A stretch of DNA of 53,986 bases from Bacteroidales bacterium UBA5281. Lineage in GTDB: Bacteria > Bacteroidota > Bacteroidia > Bacteroidales > Lentimicrobiaceae. The stretch lies in NCBI GenBank assembly GCA_002410555.1, contig DHSR01000064.1, positions 1 through 53,986 of the forward strand, in the 5' to 3' direction. Positions 8,769 through 17,601 of the stretch are shown one piece after another. The stretch's first letter is position 1, and each line of letters begins with the position of its first letter. The notes under the pieces are model-generated. The model saw only the letters and a list, made by a program, of their open reading frames with translations. It was not told the DNA's origin and did not search any database. A program made the translations under genes and the position numbers.

Positions 8769-8811
8769 CCTAACGCGTGCATTCGTATCTCCTTTTGTTT
8801 GTCATCTCCAC
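8769..8811. repeat. Dispersed 43-base element, copy 1
   Basis: 38 of 43 bases match 41115-41157 in the same orientation. The shared core begins CCTAACGCGTGCATT and ends ATCTCCAC. Both copies lie between genes. I see no coding sense in it. Confidence 0.7.
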
Positions 8812-8862
8812 TTTAAGGCCCTTCTTCCGGAGGTGAACTCCTGCGATGACCTATTACCAACC

Positions 8863-8897
8863 AAAAAAACTCCCGCCAGAAAAGGCCGGCGGGAGTT
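8863..8897 (-). terminator. Intrinsic terminator of the surface-protein operon
   Basis: Read on the minus strand: a perfect ten-base stem AACTCCCGCC/GGCGGGAGTT with a ten-base loop, followed directly by seven T. It lies 23 bases after the stop of the 86-residue protein gene and closes the operon that begins at 16614. Confidence 0.85.
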
Positions 8898-8919
8898 CCA
8901 AATCTATATCCAAAAACAA

Positions 8920-9180
8920 TTATTCTTCCAATCCCTGTTTTTGTGTTTGATAATAATTATACGCTTTTCTACCGCCGTATACCGCTATCAGGCTAATCAT
9001 AATACCCACGCCTCCCCCAATGGGAGCTCCACCTCCTCCCGCTGGCTGATTTTCGGTTTGACCATGTCCACCCCCTGGAGGTGGCGGCGGAGCACCCGTT
9101 TGGGCATGGGCAAGCAATACCCGGCCCAAAAACAGGGTGAGTAACAGCAATCCTTTGGTCATTTTATTTAACTTTTTCAT
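8920..9180 (-). CDS. Small exported protein with PID-CTERM-like tail
   Basis: An 86-residue protein: signal peptide (LLLLTLFLGRVLLAHAQ, about 10-27), a Pro/Gly-rich spacer, then GGGGAPIGGGVG (48-59), a short hydrophobic segment (58-70) and a basic cluster RK at 71-72. The order Pro-Ile-Gly motif, hydrophobic helix, basic residues resembles the PID-CTERM sorting tails annotated in Bacteroidetes, which are thought to mark proteins for processing at the membrane. It lies 36 bases downstream of the giant surface-protein gene and before a strong terminator, so both are probably one transcript. The mature part is tiny and its function unknown. Confidence 0.7.
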   Translation of the reverse strand: MKKLNKMTKGLLLLTLFLGRVLLAHAQTGAPPPPPGGGHGQTENQPAGGGGAPIGGGVGIMISLIAVYGGRKAYNYYQTQKQGLEE

Positions 9181-9216
9181 CTTTTAGGTTTTTTTGCGTT
9201 AATGTCAGTTGTCGTT

Positions 9217-12200
9217 TTAATTATTGACAACTACCTTATGGCTGACGATTCTATCGTTCAGCACAATTTGCACCACATAGATGCCTGTTCTCAAGGCCGA
9301 AGCATTGAGGGTGGTATGCGTATTGCCACTCGTTTTGCCCTGCAATACCAACTGCCCCGAAATGTTATACACATTTATTGAGCCTGGATCTTGTGAAGGT
9401 GTTTCTATGTAAATTACATCATCAAAAGCGTAGGCATTAGTGCCTTCATAGTTAGCAGGCTGGTCGAGGCCGAGCGTAGCAAACGACACTAAGAAACGGT
9501 TGGCATCATCACCTTCCATTGAGGTGAAGCTGTAAACCGGAGTTTCGGTAAGGTTGGTTACGGTGCTGGTTTGGATATCGGTAAGGTAAACAACAGCGCC
9601 CGGGATACTTTCTTTTAGTTGGATGGTGAAAGCCGAAGCGGCATTCTTCACAAAACCAAACGGAATTTCCTTGTCGAAAGCTAATGGGGGAAGGCTGTTG
9701 GTGGAGAGTATTTCATCACCCACCACCGAATAAAGCATAGGTGCATAACCGGAAATAAAGCGGGAATCATACTCAAAATCAAAGCCTTCGGTGGCTTTTG
9801 GATTGATGATGATCTTGCTTTCCTGTGCAGAGCCTCCTTCGGTTTCGGCGGTTACCAATAGAATGCGATCATTAGCTGAGCCTGATTTGTAGAAAGCCCT
9901 ATTATTATGCACCCGCGAAGCTACCGGGATGGTAATTTCGTTTGTAGCATCACTTACCTGCACCATAAAGCCTTGCGCTGATGGGATGATACCGTTGGCT
10001 TCAATATCGGAGTAGCTCTTGTTGGCTTCACTCCATATTTTTGCAACGCCCGCTACATTATTTAGTGCCCAGTTGCCATCGTTCCATTTAAGCGCACTTA
10101 CAAAGGGATTGCCCAGCAAGTGCCAGCCGCCGCCCATGTCGTCTGTTTTGCTCAAGTCGTAAATGCCTAAATCATCTGTTATAAGTTCACCGGTAAATGT
10201 TTTTGTGCTTGCGGCAGCCTGTAAAGAAATGAGGTAACCCTGACCTATATTGAAGGCAGAACTAAAATTCCAGTTATTAAAATTACCCGCTTTGCGGTTC
10301 ATCCACATATTGGTGGATTCGTCCCAACCATAGAAATCGTATTGATCTTCTGGTGCAGCTATAAAATAAGGAATATGTTGTCCCCAAACCGGTGAGCTGA
10401 TTTGGTGCCAGCCGGTATTCCAATCGTCCCAGCCGCCGGTAATATAGCGCTCAACGCTTGCTGTGCCATTCACCGTCAGGAATTCATTGCCCAACAAGGA
10501 TGCTGTGCCACCGGCATTGGATTGCAGAAGGATATCATTACACCTCGCGGAACTGCTGATGGTGGGATAATTGGTGAGGCCGGCGGGGATAATGACCTCT
10601 GTAATTGAACCAGGAACGCCCGTACTCCAGTTGCCGGGATTGTTCCAGTTGTTATCAAGTGCGCCAGTCCAGCTAGCAGCGGCTACTTGCTCAACCACAT
10701 AAATGTCATCTACGTATAATAGGTATTGATCAGCATCACTCTGTCCTTTGAAGCCTATATAGTAGGTGCCTGATGTACCTGGAATTAGGATTGCCGCTTT
10801 TGTATGCCACTCTCTGCCATAGGTTTCAAGATTACCAAATATCACTTCGGTCATGCCTTCAACGCTTGCTTCAGTTCCCCAATGAACAGCCAGTTTTTCC
10901 TGGTAATTTTCAGAACTGCCGTAAGCAAATCCCAGTTCGTAAGTTTTGCCTGCTTCAAGTATCAGTCCCTGAGTGAATAACCAATCATTCATGGGTTTGC
11001 TGCCATTAAATAAAATACATGCTGCATTAGGTGTTGAAAGTGCGTAAGCACTTTGTGTTTTCCATTTTTGATAGTCTTCATTTGCATTTATTTCCGACAT
11101 ACATCTTGGCAAAGCAGGTGCTGTTTCAGCGTCAAAACTCTCAAAATAGGGTATGGATGCAGAGCCACAATCTGTAGCAAAGCTTTTTGGTCCCGTCCAG
11201 GCACTTGCATCAGAAGCAGAGCAAGCAGCTTGCACATACCAATCGTAAACGGTATTTTGTTCAAGATTAGTCAGGCTATAAGATGTTGTGTTCACAACCA
11301 TGCTATCACCTTCGGTGGCAGGATTGAAACCGGCTATACCATATTTGACATTATAGGTGTTAGCTGTTCCATATTCCGTCCAGCCGAGCTCGGCTGAGCT
11401 GGCTGTGATATTCGATTCGGTTAGCTTTAAGGGAGCAAGGCATGTTGGTGGTACGGAGATGCTTATCTTGTCAAGAGCCAAATAAAAGTCGCCATTATTA
11501 TAAATGCCAGTAACTTTTATTTTCAGGTCTTTCCCTGCGTATCCACTTATGCTAATCTCCTTATATTGCCAATCAGCGGAAGTGTTATTATTTACAGTTT
11601 CAAGCACACTATAAGTTGCCCCATAATCGGTGCTTATGGAAATTTCAAAACCTCCCGAACCGGGGCCGGGCGATTCTTGGGAACCACCATTGTTTATATG
11701 GCTATAGTAGAAAGAAAGTGCCATATCAGCCGATATGGGGCCAATATTGATCATTTCAAATGTCCTTAAAAAGCTGCTAGACCATAAATTGCAAATAATA
11801 TAATTTCCGTCTAAAACTGGCGTTTGGCTTACTGTTTCTATAAACCAGTGGTCTTTTGTCCAGCCATCAGGCGTTGAGGTAGTTGTAAACTCCTGGGTAT
11901 AGGGTGCAGCGGTAAGGTGTTTTGTAGTAAAAGGTTTTCGGCCCGTCCAGGTGCTTGTCTCCTCATCGGAACAAGCGGCTTGCACATACCAATCGTAAGT
12001 GGTATTCGGCTGAAGGCCTGATAGCACATAAGCATTTGCATTGACATTTGAAATAAGTGTGCCTTCTACTGCATTGGCCGGATTGAAACCAGGTGCGCCA
12101 TACTTGATGTTCCAGTTACTAGCACTGCCTCTTTCAGTCCAGCCGAGTGTGGCCGAGCCGGGAGTGATTGTTGATACACTCAGTGCATAAGGAGCCGGAC

Positions 12201-15200
12201 AAGCAAGTGTTTCATAAATGGCTATATCATCAATAGTAAGGTAATAGACTTCGGTATAAGAATAAGTATTATTGATGCCAAGAATACCTATGGAATAGAT
12301 ACCGGCTGTTGCGGGTCTAAAATTTCCGGTAATCAATTGGTAGTCGCCATTTGTGATATTGGTTGTGTCAACTATTTCGTTTGTCATGGCTGCTGCTGTG
12401 GATGCTGCACCATAGCTTACTGCAATTCTCATTTCTGAGGTTTCGGCAGTGTTTTGCCGCGCATACAGTTCAAAGGTATAATCCGTATTAGCCTTCAACA
12501 TAACTTTCTGAAACATCCATGTTGTATTTTGATCAGTTAAATACGCATACCAGTTGCCGGTTCTGGGGTGTCTGTTAGTGCCAGCGTTATAATTGTTGGC
12601 AATCCAGTTTCCTTCACCATTTACGCTTTCTTGTCGCCAGTCGTTGGCAGGTGGCTGTAGTGTGGTATGACCGGTTTCAAAGCCTTCTACATAATCAATG
12701 CTATAATATTCATTTCCGGTAGTGAAGCTTGTTGGGCCTGTCCAGGCGCTTTGGCTGATATCGCTACAGGCGGCTTGTACATAGAGGTCGTATTGAGTTT
12801 TCCCTGTAAGGCCGGTTAAGATATAAGGATATGTAGCCACACCCGTAATAAGCATGCCCTCTTCTGCATTGGCAGGATTGAAACCTTCCGGGCCATACTT
12901 AATGTTCCAGGCCGTTTCGGAACCTCTTGGGCTCCAGCTAATATCAGCAGTATTTCCTGTAACATTTGATACGGATGATTCAAAGGGAGCAGGACAATCG
13001 GGCGTCTCATAAATGGCTATATCATCAATGGAAATATAAGTAAAGTAGCCAATAGTTTTGCCTTGGATACCTATGGTATAAATACCGGTTGATTCAGGTG
13101 TAAAAGTGCCGGTAACTAATTGGTAGGCACCAGCTTTAATAATTTTATATGCTATTTCGTGTTCCATAGAAGCTGCATTGGCCTCTGAACCATACATAAT
13201 GGTTAAAGTGGTTATACCCATATTATCATTGTGAATTCGGCCATACATATCAAATGTGTAGCTTTTGCCGCCCTCTAAGTATAGCTTCTGAAAAAGCCAA
13301 TCTCTATTACTATATTCGAGAGTAGCATTCCAGGAGCCTGTTCTGGGGCTTCTACCGAAAGTATGATACGATCTATTGGCAACCCAAGACTTATTGCCGC
13401 TAATCGATTGCTGTGTCCAGCCATTGGCGACTGTATTTTGGTCGTTTTGCCCGAACTCAAAGCCTTCGAAGTATGGAGTGCCCATAGGCGTGGCTACGGT
13501 GGTAAAAGTGTGTGGCCCAACCCAAACGCTTTCATCAGCTTCACCGCAAGCTGCCTGCACATACCAGTCGTAGGTGGTTTCCTTTAAAAGGCCTGAGAGG
13601 GTATAAGGATTTTCAGAAATACCTGTAAATCGTTTGCCTTCGGTATCCGGGTTGAAACCTGTAACACCGTATTTGATGTTCCAGGCAGCTGCACTACCCA
13701 TTTCAGTCCAGCCCAAACCGGCAGTATTACCCCTGATGTTTGATGTGGTTAATTCGCGGGGAGCAGGGCAGGAGGTGAGATTCAGATTATCGAGTGCCAG
13801 CTGGTAATCCCAATAGTTTACAGTGCCTTCAATTTTTATTTTTAGGTCTTTGCCTCCATATCCATTTATAGGAATTGATTTGAGTTGCCAGTCGCGTAAA
13901 GTGGTGTTTTCTATGGTTTCTACAACGGTATAAGTTTGGCCATAATCGGAACTGACGGAAACTACGATTTCCCCACCATGAGCACTTGGACCTGAAGGGA
14001 ATTTATGGGCGTAGTCAAAACTCAGATACATCAAATCAGAAACTGGCCCGATAATACTGGTTGTGAATACTTTTAAAGGATTCGCCTGATTTAAATAGGT
14101 ATAAATGTAATTCCCGTCGTGAGGGGGTATGTTGTAACTGGATGTTGTTCCTATCGTCCAACCTTCTATTGTCCAGTCCTCGGGCGTTGCTGTAGTTTCA
14201 AAGCCCTGTACATAAGGCACGGAAGTACGTTTTAGGGTGGTAAAAGTATAGGGACCGACCCAGGTACTTTGCTCACTGCCACAATCGGCTTGCACATACC
14301 AATAATAGGTGGTATGCTCTGCAAGACCTGTTAATGTATATGGATTTTCGGTAACACCCGTAATAAGGTTGCCTTCTCCTGTATTGGCAGGATTAAAATC
14401 GGATGTGCCATACTTGATATTCCAGGTAGTAGCGACACCTCTTTCAGTCCAGCCAAGCCTGGCGGAATTAATTGTAATCTGTGATTCATTTAATGCCAAA
14501 GGAGCAGGGCAATCAGGTGTTTCATAAATGGCGATATCATCTATGGAAATATTGAAGTGATTGTTTGTTATACCAAAAATCCCTATATAGTAATCACCAC
14601 TAACGCCAGGAATAAATGTACCGGTAATCAATTGATAGTCTTCATTTAAAATAGTTGTTTCCACTATCGTTTCAGTCATAGCTACTACGATGGGATTAAA
14701 GCCATATTTGACGGTAATGCTGCTGTTTCGTTGTTCACCGTCATGCCGGGCATGGTTTGCATACATATCAAAGGTGTATTCTTGTCCGTCCACAAGTGAA
14801 ATTCGCTGAAACATCCACTGTTCATTAACATTATCTAACACCGCATTCCAGTCGCCGGTTCTGGGAGACCTATTAAAAGAGTGTGCATTGTTAAAGGCCC
14901 TCCACATACTGTATTTTTCTTGAGTCTCAGGTGCCTGATCCCATTGGTTTGCAATGATTTCATCGTTTGTGTTTCCAATTTCAAAGCCTTCGAAATAAGG
15001 CGTTGTTTTGGGCCCAAATTCGGTGGTGAAAATGCCCGGGCCAACCCAGTAGCTATCATCATCAATTCCACATTTGGCTTTTACATACCAGTAGTAGGTC
15101 GTGCTTGATGCTAATCCTGTAAGTGAAAATGACGGGTTGTTGGTAACTTCAATGCTCTCAGCAGCTCCTGTTCCGGGTGTGAAGTCAGCATTAGCCTTGT

Positions 15201-16614
15201 ATTCAATTTGCCAGGTGGTGGCGCTGCCGTTTTCAGTCCAACCCAGGTCAGCGGAATGAATGGTGAGATTTGATGCCGTTAATGCTGTGGGCGCAGTGCA
15301 AGTAGGTATTTGTTCAATCGTAATCTCATCAAGGTCAATATAAGCCCTCGCATAGTTTGCTTTATTGCTTGTTCCCTGAAAAGCAATAGTTATAGTGCTG
15401 CCTACATAAGTTGAAATATCTGCTGTCAGCTCGGTCCAATTAGGCTGAGCAGTAAGGTTGGTGAAAAGCGTATGGGGATAACTAAGCCCTCCATCAGTGG
15501 AAAGTAACACAGAAAAATCGCCTCCCCCAGGATTTTTGTAGTTGAATATCAGTTGTGCTGTTGATAGCCCAGATAAATCCATAGGTGGTGTTATAAGCCT
15601 GGAAACATTTCCATCGGCGTTAAAACGCGAGTCGAACCTTGCGCATTTCTCTAACAATCCGTGATCATAGCTTTCCCAGCCCTGATATGAAGCAGGGGTT
15701 CGTACTTCATGCCAGCCGCTTGGAGGGAATATTTCGCTTTCGAAGGCCTGTCTATATGGGAAACTTGTTACTGTAGGATCGCTCATGGTGGTAAAACTCC
15801 AGACGGGGCAATCGTTAGGCTCACCATCTGAGTTATAGGGCACAACGCTCCAGTAATAAGTGGTGTTGAAAGCCAGGTTGACTGCTGGATTGTAAGTGGT
15901 TGTATTTCCTAAGTCGGTATCATATTCCATATTGGTAGGAGGATTATTTGTGCCGAAATAGAGCTTGTAGCCACTGGGATACCCACCATAATAATTTTTT
16001 GACCAGCTGAGTGAAGTTGCCGCATGTACTTCGGTGGCCTGATCATTAGGGCTTGGATATTGTGCGCAATGAGGCGGATTCCAGGAAGCTAAAGCCGGCC
16101 CAAAAACCGCATCAACATATAAATTGAATTTGTTGATGCTTTTATAATGAATGACAATATATTTGGTTTCTACCGGAAGGTCGGTTATTAAATATTCTTG
16201 CCAATTGATGTCGGCATTTGTTACGTCGTCCGACCAGGTAAAATCAGCGATTGCTTGGCCTGTGGACGACCACCCAATACGGAAGCTTTCCGTACTATTG
16301 CTTCCTTTTTTATAGTAAAAAGAAAAGACTTGATCGCCTTCACTTACAATAAGTTCAGGTGTAATCAGGTACTGGTCATAAATATCTGTTGTAGCAAAGG
16401 ATCTAAACTCAAAAGAGAAAAGACCCTGATAATGTTCATCGCCGGATTGGTTTACGGTATTAACGTCCGGATTGCCGTCGCCATAAATGACTTCCCAGCC
16501 CTCAGGAGGGAAATTGGACTGATTTTCAAAGCCTTCGGTCAAATTCTGAGCAAGCAAATTGAAGTTGAACTGCGCAATAAGCAGCATTGCCAAAAAAGCA
16601 ATTATTTTTCTCAT
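9217..16614 (-). CDS. Giant modular surface adhesin-like protein with T9SS domain
   Basis: 2465 residues, exported (signal peptide to about residue 22). Roughly seven units of about 260 residues pair a choice-of-anchor J/cleaved-adhesin jelly-roll domain (FE...P.GW near each start) with a fibronectin III-like domain. The Fn3 parts begin at about residues 181 (divergent), 439, 703, 948, 1207, 1471 and 1725; most share C-P-A-P, LGWTE.GSA, W-N-I-K-Y-G, GFNPA and YDWYVQAAC. An eighth jelly roll (about 1810-1975) leads to a C-terminal region starting SWTGALDNNWNNPGNW, and residues 2398-2465 are a type A T9SS sorting domain (NVYNISGQLVLQG, GIYVVQI). I see no peptidase or glycosidase domain, so adhesion or a structural surface role is most likely. 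Cys pairs within the Fn3 units suggest disulfides. It heads a two-gene transcript with the PID-CTERM-like protein. Confidence 0.9.
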   Translation of the reverse strand: MRKIIAFLAMLLIAQFNFNLLAQNLTEGFENQSNFPPEGWEVIYGDGNPDVNTVNQSGDEHYQGLFSFEFRSFATTDIYDQYLITPELIVSEGDQVFSFYYKKGSNSTESFRIGWSSTGQAIADFTWSDDVTNADINWQEYLITDLPVETKYIVIHYKSINKFNLYVDAVFGPALASWNPPHCAQYPSPNDQATEVHAATSLSWSKNYYGGYPSGYKLYFGTNNPPTNMEYDTDLGNTTTYNPAVNLAFNTTYYWSVVPYNSDGEPNDCPVWSFTTMSDPTVTSFPYRQAFESEIFPPSGWHEVRTPASYQGWESYDHGLLEKCARFDSRFNADGNVSRLITPPMDLSGLSTAQLIFNYKNPGGGDFSVLLSTDGGLSYPHTLFTNLTAQPNWTELTADISTYVGSTITIAFQGTSNKANYARAYIDLDEITIEQIPTCTAPTALTASNLTIHSADLGWTENGSATTWQIEYKANADFTPGTGAAESIEVTNNPSFSLTGLASSTTYYWYVKAKCGIDDDSYWVGPGIFTTEFGPKTTPYFEGFEIGNTNDEIIANQWDQAPETQEKYSMWRAFNNAHSFNRSPRTGDWNAVLDNVNEQWMFQRISLVDGQEYTFDMYANHARHDGEQRNSSITVKYGFNPIVVAMTETIVETTILNEDYQLITGTFIPGVSGDYYIGIFGITNNHFNISIDDIAIYETPDCPAPLALNESQITINSARLGWTERGVATTWNIKYGTSDFNPANTGEGNLITGVTENPYTLTGLAEHTTYYWYVQADCGSEQSTWVGPYTFTTLKRTSVPYVQGFETTATPEDWTIEGWTIGTTSSYNIPPHDGNYIYTYLNQANPLKVFTTSIIGPVSDLMYLSFDYAHKFPSGPSAHGGEIVVSVSSDYGQTYTVVETIENTTLRDWQLKSIPINGYGGKDLKIKIEGTVNYWDYQLALDNLNLTSCPAPRELTTSNIRGNTAGLGWTEMGSAAAWNIKYGVTGFNPDTEGKRFTGISENPYTLSGLLKETTYDWYVQAACGEADESVWVGPHTFTTVATPMGTPYFEGFEFGQNDQNTVANGWTQQSISGNKSWVANRSYHTFGRSPRTGSWNATLEYSNRDWLFQKLYLEGGKSYTFDMYGRIHNDNMGITTLTIMYGSEANAASMEHEIAYKIIKAGAYQLVTGTFTPESTGIYTIGIQGKTIGYFTYISIDDIAIYETPDCPAPFESSVSNVTGNTADISWSPRGSETAWNIKYGPEGFNPANAEEGMLITGVATYPYILTGLTGKTQYDLYVQAACSDISQSAWTGPTSFTTGNEYYSIDYVEGFETGHTTLQPPANDWRQESVNGEGNWIANNYNAGTNRHPRTGNWYAYLTDQNTTWMFQKVMLKANTDYTFELYARQNTAETSEMRIAVSYGAASTAAAMTNEIVDTTNITNGDYQLITGNFRPATAGIYSIGILGINNTYSYTEVYYLTIDDIAIYETLACPAPYALSVSTITPGSATLGWTERGSASNWNIKYGAPGFNPANAVEGTLISNVNANAYVLSGLQPNTTYDWYVQAACSDEETSTWTGRKPFTTKHLTAAPYTQEFTTTSTPDGWTKDHWFIETVSQTPVLDGNYIICNLWSSSFLRTFEMINIGPISADMALSFYYSHINNGGSQESPGPGSGGFEISISTDYGATYSVLETVNNNTSADWQYKEISISGYAGKDLKIKVTGIYNNGDFYLALDKISISVPPTCLAPLKLTESNITASSAELGWTEYGTANTYNVKYGIAGFNPATEGDSMVVNTTSYSLTNLEQNTVYDWYVQAACSASDASAWTGPKSFATDCGSASIPYFESFDAETAPALPRCMSEINANEDYQKWKTQSAYALSTPNAACILFNGSKPMNDWLFTQGLILEAGKTYELGFAYGSSENYQEKLAVHWGTEASVEGMTEVIFGNLETYGREWHTKAAILIPGTSGTYYIGFKGQSDADQYLLYVDDIYVVEQVAAASWTGALDNNWNNPGNWSTGVPGSITEVIIPAGLTNYPTISSSARCNDILLQSNAGGTASLLGNEFLTVNGTASVERYITGGWDDWNTGWHQISSPVWGQHIPYFIAAPEDQYDFYGWDESTNMWMNRKAGNFNNWNFSSAFNIGQGYLISLQAAASTKTFTGELITDDLGIYDLSKTDDMGGGWHLLGNPFVSALKWNDGNWALNNVAGVAKIWSEANKSYSDIEANGIIPSAQGFMVQVSDATNEITIPVASRVHNNRAFYKSGSANDRILLVTAETEGGSAQESKIIINPKATEGFDFEYDSRFISGYAPMLYSVVGDEILSTNSLPPLAFDKEIPFGFVKNAASAFTIQLKESIPGAVVYLTDIQTSTVTNLTETPVYSFTSMEGDDANRFLVSFATLGLDQPANYEGTNAYAFDDVIYIETPSQDPGSINVYNISGQLVLQGKTSGNTHTTLNASALRTGIYVVQIVLNDRIVSHKVVVNN

Positions 16615-16728
16615 AATGTTGTTTTTTAAAGTATAGTTATTTGCTGTTGTTTTATTTAATGATAGTCGTTTAAGGGTTTATTGAAAACAATAGTCAGATT
16701 ACAACCCTGAACGACAAACTATTTTTCT

Positions 16729-17043
16729 TCAATCGTCGAAGATTTCTAATATTAAGTTATTGAGGTGTGGGTTTATCTTTTTTACCCAGTGCAACACCGA
16801 TTCTTTGGAAAGGCTATCGAGCAGGTGCTTATGCGCCACGGCATCAAATGGGAGGCTGAAACTTCGGTAATAAATTAATTTTTCCGGTGCATCGGATTTG
16901 CTAAACCGTTCAGATAAATTAAAAGTCAAACCAATATTCAATTCCCGGCACCCGGCCAGAACGAATACGTATACCCAACTCAATCCAATTGGCTGTTTCG
17001 GATTACTATTTCGTTGAAAAGCTTGTTTTAGCATAGGTGCCAT
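16729..17043 (-). CDS. GIY-YIG-like protein, probably catalytically degenerate
   Basis: A 104-residue protein resembling the GIY-YIG nuclease fold. WVYVFVL (23-29) sits where GIY is expected, NIG (36-38) where YIG is expected, then NLSERF with the conserved Arg46, and KLIYYRSF (55-62) as the next strand. The usual metal-binding Glu in the following helix (AvahE) is Lys72 here (AVAHKHLLD), so cleavage activity is doubtful. The frame is open upstream to 17073, but a TAGGTTTG box at 17062-17069 would lie inside a longer gene; Met at 17043 (or 17034) is therefore preferred. Family assignment is by motif only. Confidence 0.5.
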   Translation of the reverse strand: MAPMLKQAFQRNSNPKQPIGLSWVYVFVLAGCRELNIGLTFNLSERFSKSDAPEKLIYYRSFSLPFDAVAHKHLLDSLSKESVLHWVKKINPHLNNLILEIFDD

Positions 17044-17061
17044 TATTTTACACTTGTGGCG

Positions 17062-17069
17062 CAAACCTA
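17062..17069 (-). promoter_or_regulatory. -7 promoter box (TAGGTTTG)
   Basis: Minus-strand TAGGTTTG fits TAnnTTTG, 18 bases before the start chosen at 17043. A TTTG lies upstream, but its spacing of about 13 is shorter than the usual 19-21. Confidence 0.4.
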
Positions 17070-17238
17070 CCAACTATGTGCTCAAATGAAGTCCCGCTGG
17101 CGATAAACTTAGTCCCACCTGTGCAATTGATTGACTGAAAGAGTATTGCAAAAGGCTTTTTTGATGATTATTTGTGATTTTAAGAAATCTATATGAGATA
17201 ATTCGCAGTAATCACGGGCAAGGCGGTAATTTAGAGGC

Positions 17239-17266
17239 GAGGAACGAGGAATGAGGAGTGGTGAAT
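17239..17266. repeat. Period-7 array (GAGGAAT-type units)
   Basis: Four consecutive seven-base units GAGGAAC, GAGGAAT, GAGGAGT, GGTGAAT. The unit form GAGNNNT resembles the GAGCGGT array at 48255. Confidence 0.55.
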
Positions 17267-17362
17267 GATAATGGTTTCGTTCTACGAAAGCTACAAGGGA
17301 GCGGAGGAAGGTCGGAATATTCCATAAATGCGGTAAAATGCGTTTATGGTTGATTCCATGGG

Positions 17363-17527
17363 GGAGATTTCTCCCTGCGGTCGAAATGACATGTGTTATC
17401 AAATACAGGAAGGAGGGGGTAGTCAGAAGAAGTTGGACGCGTTGCGTCCAACTTCTTCTGACTACCCCCTCCATTTTACCCTCACAGTAATGTCATTTCG
17501 ATGCCGCTTTGCGGCAGAGAAATCTCC
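17363..17527. repeat. Nested palindromic element (MITE-like)
   Basis: The outer arms are inverted copies of GGAGATTTCTC...TCGAAATGACA: 17363-17391 and 17491-17527, the right one with a few extra bases forming a small GCCGC/GCGGC hairpin. At the centre, 17412-17440 and 17444-17472 form a perfect 29-base stem with a three-base loop. No transposase is present. The outer sequence is the kind of intergenic repeat widespread in Bacteroidetes. Confidence 0.8.
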
Positions 17528-17601
17528 TGGGCTTCAATATCATGATGTTACATAACGTTGTCATTGGTAGTGAAAAATTCTGTGCAACAGAATTTTAATG
17601 A

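Larger units (their letters stand above)
8598..8862. other. Intergenic region with dispersed repeats
   Basis: No gene that I trust. It carries a nested palindrome (8733-8762) and a 43-base element (8769-8811) that recurs at 41115-41157. A 140-codon plus-strand frame at 8722-9144 crosses these repeats and the antisense of the small gene at 8920, so I regard it as accidental. Confidence 0.6.
17074..17601. other. Non-coding region with period-7 tract and nested hairpins
   Basis: 527 bases without a credible gene. A minus-strand frame of 121 codons (17109-17474) translates through the repeat element, giving the nonsense peptide VISTAGRNL often produced by this repeat family. The region holds a short period-7 array (17239-17266) and the nested palindromic element 17363-17527. 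Confidence 0.65.

Noticed and set aside
8722..9144. 140-codon plus-strand frame
   Set aside because: It crosses a palindrome, the 43-base dispersed element, a terminator and the antisense strand of the PID-CTERM-like gene. No domain or sensible composition.
9217..16614. Gingipain-like protease
   Set aside because: The jelly-roll domains resemble cleaved-adhesin domains of gingipains, but there is no peptidase domain anywhere in the 2465 residues.
17109..17474. 121-codon minus-strand frame containing VISTAGRNL
   Set aside because: It translates through the nested palindromic repeat; this peptide is a known by-product of such intergenic repeats, and the rest has no protein-like character.
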